Source: Lentisphaerae bacterium GWF2_49_21 (GTDB taxonomy: Bacteria > Verrucomicrobiota > Lentisphaeria > Victivallales > GWF2-50-93). Taken from it: 64,000 nt of DNA. The DNA lies in NCBI GenBank assembly GCA_001804805.1, contig MHBH01000020.1, forward strand, positions 1 through 64,000, given 5' to 3'. The notes beneath the pieces are model-generated. The model had not been told where the DNA came from. It ran no database searches and worked only from the letters and a program-made list of their open reading frames with translations. Within the stretch, counting starts at the first letter, position 1, and each line of letters starts with the position of its first letter. Below are positions 58,940-64,000 of the stretch, one piece after another. The translations under genes were made by a program, and so were the position numbers.

Positions 58940-60112
58940 TTACAGGAAGCATATACGCGAGATGCACTGGTCGAAGCTTTCCTTGCCGCTTATGATGTCG
59001 ATCTCGACGCGCATGAAATAGACGGGGATGTCCCGGCGGTCGAGACGGGGCATCCTGACAGCGTCCTTCTCCGTAGTGACGATGAAATCGGCGTTAGCTT
59101 TTTTTGATGAGTTTATGAAATCGATTATCTCCTGCTGGCGGAACCTGTGATGGTCGGCAAAGCGGGCCCTGAATACGACCTGTGCCCCGAGTTTCTCCAG
59201 GAACTCCTCGAAGCTTTCCGGGCACGCGATCCCGCTCAGGGCGGCAATTTTTTTACCTTTCAGATGTTCGAGATCCAGGCGGGCTTCCTTTGTGAAGACA
59301 TCCTCAAGATATTTCGGCTTGTGGCAGCATTCTATTATTTCAGCGCGGCGGTTGTGCTTCCTGAGGAAATCCTTGAGATGGCGCAGCTGGTTTCCGCCAT
59401 TTGATTTCGTGAGGAAAATATAGTCGGCCCTGCGGATGTTCTTTATGGGTTCGCGGAGAAGCCCGCGCGGAAGAATATGATGGTTGCTGAACGGGAGCGT
59501 AGTGTCCACAAGCACGATGTTCAGCCTCGGCTTGAGATCGAGATACTGGAACCCGTCGTCAAGGATGAGAGTGTCGGCCTCGTATTCCGCTATGGCGAAA
59601 AGGCCAGCCTTGACGCGGTCCTTGTCGACAAGGACTATCACATTCTTGAGATTTGAAGCGAGCATGTAGGGTTCATCTCCTGCCATGGTGGAGTTGAGCA
59701 GCAGGTTTTTCCCGTCCGAGACCACGCGAGGAGGGACTTCGTTCCGCTTGGAAGAGAATTTCTCCTTCATTTTTTCGAAGAAGGATCTGTCCTTGCTTCG
59801 GTAGCCCCTGCTGAGGACTGCGACTTTCCTGCCCTTGTGGCTCAGTGATCTTGCGAAGACTTCGACCACAGGGGTTTTTCCTGTTCCGCCGCAGGTGAGG
59901 TTGCCTATGCTGACCACAAGGCATCCGAGGGCTCTCGGCCTGAATATGCGCTTGTTATATAGCCACTGCCTGAACCGTACCGCCCTGTAATAGAATCTTG
60001 ACAGCACGAACAGGAACATCCGCATTCCAATATCGAAGCGTGCATGGTGCCTCTCATCGATGATCTCGATGAAATACTGCAGGACATTTTCATTTAGTTC
60101 GCGTATTGTCAT
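58940..60112 (-). CDS. lpxK: Tetraacyldisaccharide 4'-kinase (lipid A synthesis)
   Basis: 390 residues. N-terminal membrane-proximal helix then VVSIGNLTCGGTGKTPVVEV with the P-loop, VAVLSRGYRSKDRSFFEKMK, and ADTLILDDGFQYLDLKPRLN with the catalytic Asp region, the standard LpxK order. Phosphorylates the 4' position of the lipid A disaccharide at the inner membrane, which shows the organism makes lipid A. Ribosome site weak. A repeat fragment (cggcgtagccttggcgaagg) lies just past its stop. Confidence 0.95.
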   Translation of the reverse strand: MTIRELNENVLQYFIEIIDERHHARFDIGMRMFLFVLSRFYYRAVRFRQWLYNKRIFRPRALGCLVVSIGNLTCGGTGKTPVVEVFARSLSHKGRKVAVLSRGYRSKDRSFFEKMKEKFSSKRNEVPPRVVSDGKNLLLNSTMAGDEPYMLASNLKNVIVLVDKDRVKAGLFAIAEYEADTLILDDGFQYLDLKPRLNIVLVDTTLPFSNHHILPRGLLREPIKNIRRADYIFLTKSNGGNQLRHLKDFLRKHNRRAEIIECCHKPKYLEDVFTKEARLDLEHLKGKKIAALSGIACPESFEEFLEKLGAQVVFRARFADHHRFRQQEIIDFINSSKKANADFIVTTEKDAVRMPRLDRRDIPVYFMRVEIDIISGKESFDQCISRICFL

Positions 60113-60272
60113 TTGAAAAAACTGTCCGTTCCTGATTTATGATAAACTATTAAAATACTTCAAGTTGGGCTAAATTTCTCTTTGTCAAGCTTATTTTTTT
60201 GTCTGCATACGCTTGCAAGTAGTGACGTAGGCGGTATTTTTACCGACCTGAAATAATATGTTTCTTGAAAAT

Positions 60273-60346
60273 GGGCGGTTAGCTCAGTTGGCTAGAGCAT
60301 CTCGTTTACACCGAGAGGGTCGGGGGTTCGAGTCCCTCACCGCCCA
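60273..60346 (+). tRNA. tRNA-Val (anticodon TAC)
   Basis: 74 bases with a full cloverleaf: acceptor stem gggcggt with accgccc, D arm agctcagttggctagagc, anticodon stem tctcg/cgaga around loop tttacac (anticodon tac), and T arm gggggttcgagtccctc. The discriminator is A and CCA is not encoded. Lies between lpxK and the phosphatase gene. Confidence 0.95.
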
Positions 60347-60378
60347 AATCCCTTTGCTTCACCATGCAGGCTTTCAAG

Positions 60379-63054
60379 TCACGGCTTTCCGGGAATTCTT
60401 CCTGTTCCATGGAAGATCAGGTTCAATGCGGTGATGTCGTCGGACTGTTCGGCGCCTTCCGTAAATCTGGCAACTTCGCTGAATAGCAGGTTTATCGTCT
60501 CAACTGAATCCAGCCCCTTTGTTCTCATGAATGCGTTATCCATCCTGTCATCGTCGAAAAGTTCATATTTGATGTTTGCGGCCTCCGTGACGCCATCCGT
60601 ATAGATCAGGATGGAATCGCCGGGTGAAAGGACTGTCCTGCCTGCGGGATACTTGTCAGAATCAAAGACGCCAAGGGGCGGCATCGTGTGTTCATTCTCG
60701 AGTTTTTCCAGGGAGCCGCTGTTCCTGAGGATCAATGGATAAGGATGTCCGGCGTTTGAGAATTCGAGGGCGCCGGTGACCAGATCAATGATGCCGATGA
60801 AAAATGTCACGAACATGCAGGTGCTGTTGTCGGAGGATAGGGACTTGTTCATTTCGGTGATTATCCTGCCGGAATCCATGCTGCCGGCGCCTTTGGCCCT
60901 GAGAAGCGTCTTTGTTATGGCCATGTAGAGGGATGCCGGAACTCCTTTCCCAGCGACATCGCCGATGGCGAAGCAGAAATGACTTTCGTCAAGGAAGAAG
61001 AAGTCGTATAGATCTCCGCCTACGGCCTTTGCCGGGATGAGCTTCGCATAGATGTCGAATTCGCTGCGGTGCGGGAATGCCGGGAAGATATTCGGGATGA
61101 TGCTCATCTGGATGTCGTGGGCGATGCGGAGTTCGCTTTCTATCTTCTCCTTCTGGGAGGTGGTCTCCGCCAGATCCGTGGTATATTTCTTGAGATCGAC
61201 TATCATCTTGTTGAATGAATCTGCGAGATCCTTGAATTCGTCGCGGGATCTGACTTCGATCCGATGCTCGAAATCACCCTTGCTGACAAGCCTTGTCCCC
61301 TGGATAAGCGTCTTGAGGGGACGCGTGAACACATAGGAGAAGCAAAGGAGGACCAGCGCCGCGGCAAGCGATGTCGCAAGCATTACGAATCCTACCTTGC
61401 GCCTGATCTCGCTGTTGGCGCGGTCGAGTGCTTCCGTGGGCCGGTACAGCTCGAGCACGTTTGTGACTTCCCCGTTTTCGCCAGTTATCGGCGCCAGGTA
61501 GCTGAACCATTCTCCCTGGTCGTCCTTGAACCTCCCGCTCTGCGGCTTCTTTTCTGCAAGCACCTTGAAGAACATCTCGCGCTCCCTTGGAACAATGAAG
61601 GGCTCGTATATCGGACCGCGCCAGTTGTTGATGCCGAAATAATAGTGCCCCCTGTGGAGCTTGTGGATGATCCATTTCGGGGTCTGTTCGACCTTCGAGA
61701 TGTCGGCTATCTTCTTTGCGGTCTGGAATATCTTTTCATATTCGGATGAGCCGAGATCCTCGGGCTTCCCTATCCGTCTGAGGTCGGGTATTGAGATCTC
61801 GCAGAGGATGGCATTTGCGATGTTCGCAGAACGCCTGATATATTCGTCCTGGATGTTCTTCATGACTATGTCGCTCGACCAGAGGCCGGTGATATACGAG
61901 CTGGCTGCGAGCATCGGTATGAACAGCACGGTGAACTTCAGGAAGAAATTAAGTTTGGCCTTTGCTGTCAGCGCCAGTATCCGTTTCTGGACAAAGAACC
62001 CGCCTATTGCAAGGGCGATGGCAAGCATGCATGCGACAAACAGCAGCCACCTGCTTTCAAAATAATTGTCAAACACCTTGATTTTTTCTCCGATGACGAT
62101 GGCCGAACTGTTCGCCAGATCGAAGGAATAGCAGAGGCCGTCCTTGCCAACCTTGATCTTGTTCACGAGTATGTCCGGGAACCTGTAGCCTGATGCCAGG
62201 GGATCGATGACCTTTACCACCTTGCCGTCCTGTCCGTACTGCACCCAGGTGCGGTTCCCGCTGCTGGCGACCGTGAGGAGCGGCTTTTCCATTCCGGGAA
62301 GCTTTATCAGGTACACGTTTGACGCCGCGAGCAGTTCATCCTTGGCAAATCCGACGGTCCCGATCTCGCGGAGCTTTGTACCGTCCGGGGAATACTCGTT
62401 CACCTTGCCAGTGGCTCCGGATGTCACGAAGATATGCCCTTCAGAATCGACGGCTATCCCCATCCAGTTTGAATTCTCGGTGTTCACATCACCGAGTTCG
62501 GTGATCCCGGCGGGAAGAGTGCCGTCCCTCATCTCGATGCCTGAGACATTGAGCTTCCAGATGTTGCGCCTGCCCGGAATATTGTTCAGGACGTAGCGGA
62601 CGCCTTTGTCGTCGGTGCAAATCGCCAGATCCGGCGCCGACTTCATCTTGTCCATGGTGAGAGTGAGGATGTCTTCCGGCTTACCGTCGAACGTCCTGTA
62701 TTTCCTGTATCTGATTCCGGTCTGTGACTGTGTTTTGAAGTCGTAGAGATAGCTGCCTACGATTATGCCTTCCTGGTATGAGTGCATCTGCCTGACCATG
62801 TAGTAGCCATTGGCGTCGTCGCCCTCTATGCGGCTTCTCTTTTCGAGCTTGAGCCCGCCGTCCTTTCCGACGCCCGAGAGCTGGAGTAGAGTGTTGGCGG
62901 ACTTCTCCACCACGAAGAGTTTGTCGTCCTGGTACGTGAACGCCACGGGGATGTCATACTTGCTGGTGATGAAACAGCGGGTGGCGGCAAGATAGACGGA
63001 TATTCCCGCAACGAGGATCAAGAACAACTGCAGCGTTATCGCTCTTGTTTTCAT
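60379..63054 (-). CDS. Membrane sensor with beta-propeller-like ectodomain and SpoIIE-type phosphatase
   Basis: 891 residues. Helix 1 (LQLFLILVAGISVYLAA), then about 300 residues of repeats with NHL-like strands (GIAVDSEGHIFVTSGATGKV), two helices near 333-390, a periplasmic segment, another helix (550-572), HAMP (RPLKTLIQGTRLVSKGDFEH), coiled coil and a PP2C/SpoIIE domain from about 666. Metal sites: AVGGDLYDF (Asp681), AIGDVAGKGVPASLYM (Asp699) and AEQSDDITALNL. Dephosphorylates a partner, probably a STAS-type antagonist, in response to an external signal. Ribosome site weak. Confidence 0.92.
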   Translation of the reverse strand: MKTRAITLQLFLILVAGISVYLAATRCFITSKYDIPVAFTYQDDKLFVVEKSANTLLQLSGVGKDGGLKLEKRSRIEGDDANGYYMVRQMHSYQEGIIVGSYLYDFKTQSQTGIRYRKYRTFDGKPEDILTLTMDKMKSAPDLAICTDDKGVRYVLNNIPGRRNIWKLNVSGIEMRDGTLPAGITELGDVNTENSNWMGIAVDSEGHIFVTSGATGKVNEYSPDGTKLREIGTVGFAKDELLAASNVYLIKLPGMEKPLLTVASSGNRTWVQYGQDGKVVKVIDPLASGYRFPDILVNKIKVGKDGLCYSFDLANSSAIVIGEKIKVFDNYFESRWLLFVACMLAIALAIGGFFVQKRILALTAKAKLNFFLKFTVLFIPMLAASSYITGLWSSDIVMKNIQDEYIRRSANIANAILCEISIPDLRRIGKPEDLGSSEYEKIFQTAKKIADISKVEQTPKWIIHKLHRGHYYFGINNWRGPIYEPFIVPREREMFFKVLAEKKPQSGRFKDDQGEWFSYLAPITGENGEVTNVLELYRPTEALDRANSEIRRKVGFVMLATSLAAALVLLCFSYVFTRPLKTLIQGTRLVSKGDFEHRIEVRSRDEFKDLADSFNKMIVDLKKYTTDLAETTSQKEKIESELRIAHDIQMSIIPNIFPAFPHRSEFDIYAKLIPAKAVGGDLYDFFFLDESHFCFAIGDVAGKGVPASLYMAITKTLLRAKGAGSMDSGRIITEMNKSLSSDNSTCMFVTFFIGIIDLVTGALEFSNAGHPYPLILRNSGSLEKLENEHTMPPLGVFDSDKYPAGRTVLSPGDSILIYTDGVTEAANIKYELFDDDRMDNAFMRTKGLDSVETINLLFSEVARFTEGAEQSDDITALNLIFHGTGRIPGKP

Positions 63055-63192
63055 TCAATATAGAATCTTTTATTGGTTTGAGGCAATTTCAAAATTGCCT
63101 CTTTTGAGCTGATTTCAAAAGTTGGAGTGCGCTGTCCCGACATCGCTGAGCCGGGATCTTAGACTTTAGCGTGTGTAACCTGTTGAATACCA

Positions 63193-63219
63193 GGACACGC
63201 TGAAGCTGTGAACTCCAAC
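63193..63219 (+). repeat. Dispersed 27-nt repeat
   Basis: Identical over 27 bases to 29746-29772, same orientation. Confidence 0.85.
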
Positions 63220-63408
63220 AAGCGTTATTCCCGCAACAAACGTTTTTCGTATTTTTGAAATCAGCTCGGGTTGTCAAGCATAACATTATTTCGAACTGCG
63301 GTAAATACAAACTTCGCGAGGACGGTTTGCAGAGTTCCAGGTTCCATCAGGCATGCGGCCTCGCATTATCATCAATAAAATGTAATTTATCAGACAAGAG
63401 ACTGAAAG

Positions 63409-63499
63409 GTACGTATTCAGTAAACTATGTCGTTTACTTAATCCGTACTAAAATAAAATGCAAAATCACTGTTTTATGATTTATTAGATGTAAATATTT
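63409..63499 (-). repeat. Palindrome-bearing intergenic element, copy 2, inverted (upstream of GH95)
   Basis: Reverse complement of 25018-25123 apart from a missing segment of about 15 bases and a few substitutions. Contains agtaaactatgtcgtttact, the same inverted repeat read from the other strand. Confidence 0.85.
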
Positions 63500-63529
63500 G
63501 CTGAAGGACATACTTCAGTGAATATTTAC
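63490..63529. promoter_or_regulatory. Long imperfect hairpin before the GH95 start
   Basis: gtaaatatttgctgaag (63490-63506) and cttcagtgaatatttac (63513-63529) pair at 15 of 17 positions around gacata, the same centre as the palindrome inside the neighbouring element. It ends 13 bases before the ATG, where a protein or structure could control expression. Confidence 0.5.
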
Positions 63530-63542
63530 TTTGAAAATCCAT

Positions 63543-64000
63543 ATGAAAAAAACGCCTGTAAAAAACAGAATGAAGCTCTTCTATCGCCAGCCTGCATCCG
63601 GTTTCACCGAGGCTTTGCCCCTTGGGAACGGCAGGTTCGGCGCAATGGTCTTCGGCTGTGTTGAAGAGGAGATTGTGCAGCTCAACGAGGACACGCTATG
63701 GGCCGGTGTTCCCGGAAAATATACGGTTCCGGACGCCAAATCTGCACTCCCGAAAATCAGGGAGGCCTTATTCAAGGATGATTTCCACGGTGCAAATGAG
63801 CTCTGCAAGAAGTTGCAGGGGCCGTTCTCCCAGTCCTACATGCCGATGGGCAACCTGAGGATAAAGTTCAAAGATCAGCCGGTACATGAGGAGTATTCAC
63901 GCGAACTCGATATCTCGAGGGCTGTAGCGAAAGTCGCGTATAAGTCCGGAAAGACAAATTATGAAAGAACTTATTTCACGAGCTTTCCCGACAATGCGCT
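63543..64000 (+). CDS. Glycoside hydrolase family 95 alpha-L-fucosidase-like enzyme (5' part, cut by window edge)
   Basis: First 152 residues only; the gene continues past 64000. LFYRQPASGFTEALPLGNGR and FGAMVFGCVEEEIVQLNEDT followed by LWAGVPGK are the N-terminal beta-domain hallmarks of GH95. Members release fucose or galactose from alpha-L linkages by inversion, but the catalytic domain lies beyond the window. No signal peptide, so perhaps cytosolic. It follows the palindromic element. Confidence 0.85.
   Translation, partial: MKKTPVKNRMKLFYRQPASGFTEALPLGNGRFGAMVFGCVEEEIVQLNEDTLWAGVPGKYTVPDAKSALPKIREALFKDDFHGANELCKKLQGPFSQSYMPMGNLRIKFKDQPVHEEYSRELDISRAVAKVAYKSGKTNYERTYFTSFPDNA

Larger units (their letters stand above)
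63055..63542. other. Divergent regulatory spacer before the GH95 gene
   Basis: 488 bases without a gene. Holds a partial ttggagtgcgctgtcccgac module, the exact 27-nt dispersed repeat (63193-63219), the inverted copy of the palindromic element (63409-63499) and a strong hairpin (63490-63529) just before the GH95 start. Confidence 0.7.

Noticed and set aside
15-63520. Search for rRNA, integrase, transposase, CRISPR arrays and prophage genes
   Set aside because: None seen; the repeat-rich spacers carry no recognisable transposase, so mobility is only a suggestion.

Overview
The window reads as part of the chromosome of a Gram-negative, saccharolytic bacterium. LpxK, a secretin, a Wza-type exporter and several lipoprotein signals show an outer membrane. 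The mix of GH5, GH35 and GH95 glycosidases, Gfo/Idh/MocA oxidoreductases, a sugar isomerase, a Tad pilus, Ser/Thr kinase and SpoIIE-type phosphatase signalling, and very repeat-rich intergenic DNA suggests the PVC superphylum, perhaps Lentisphaerota. That placement is inference; there is no rRNA or ribosomal protein gene here to test it.

Layout. 1-1.9 kb: repeat-rich DNA around two small accessory genes (a DUF3127 OB-fold protein with an SSB-like C-terminal tip, and a DUF1643 protein); a perfect 35-nt repeat lies on either side of this pair. 1.9-9 kb: a type I restriction-modification operon in the order hsdR, RhuM-Fic fusion, hsdM, hsdS. 9-11.2 kb: repeats, then a secreted GH5 hydrolase. 11.6-23.4 kb: an exopolysaccharide locus (deacetylase, FemAB-like transferase, methyltransferase, divergent Wzc kinase, DegT aminotransferase, WbqC, response regulator, Ser/Thr kinase, Wza, WecA/MraY-type transferase, degenerate HD-GYP protein). 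23.4-36.5 kb: mostly housekeeping genes (zwf, argG, an epimerase, a CPBP protease, an oxidoreductase, an LplT-PlsC-Aas triple fusion, glgC, yebC). 36.6-51.4 kb, minus strand: one roughly 15-kb Tad/Flp pilus operon with three tandem pilins and several genes I cannot name. 51.6-58.2 kb: an AraC regulator divergent from a sugar isomerase/oxidoreductase operon with paired direct-repeat operator candidates, an AT-rich membrane orphan, and a GH35 beta-galactosidase. 58.5-64 kb: a STAS-like protein, lpxK, tRNA-Val, a sensor-linked SpoIIE phosphatase, and the start of a GH95 gene cut by the window edge.

How the parts fit. The exopolysaccharide locus carries its own control genes (receiver, kinase, HD-GYP-like protein) translationally coupled to, or packed among, assembly genes, which suggests regulated capsule or matrix production. 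The Tad operon carries FHA-like domains in two proteins and lacks a recognisable TadZ/CpaE; one FHA-like domain is fused to the assembly ATPase, a possible link to the Ser/Thr kinases of this genome. The glycosidases plus isomerase and oxidoreductases point to polysaccharide use under AraC control.

The best candidates for something undescribed are the RhuM-Fic protein set between hsdR and hsdM, with an almost identical 30-nt element starting at each of the two stop codons around it; a roughly 100-bp palindrome-containing element present once upstream of argG and once, inverted, upstream of the GH95 gene; the FHA/kinase-flavoured Tad system with unusual pilin processing sites and a glutamate in place of a catalytic aspartate in its prepilin peptidase; and a family of mosaic hairpin-forming intergenic repeats. 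All functional claims come from reading the sequence by eye; no database search was run.
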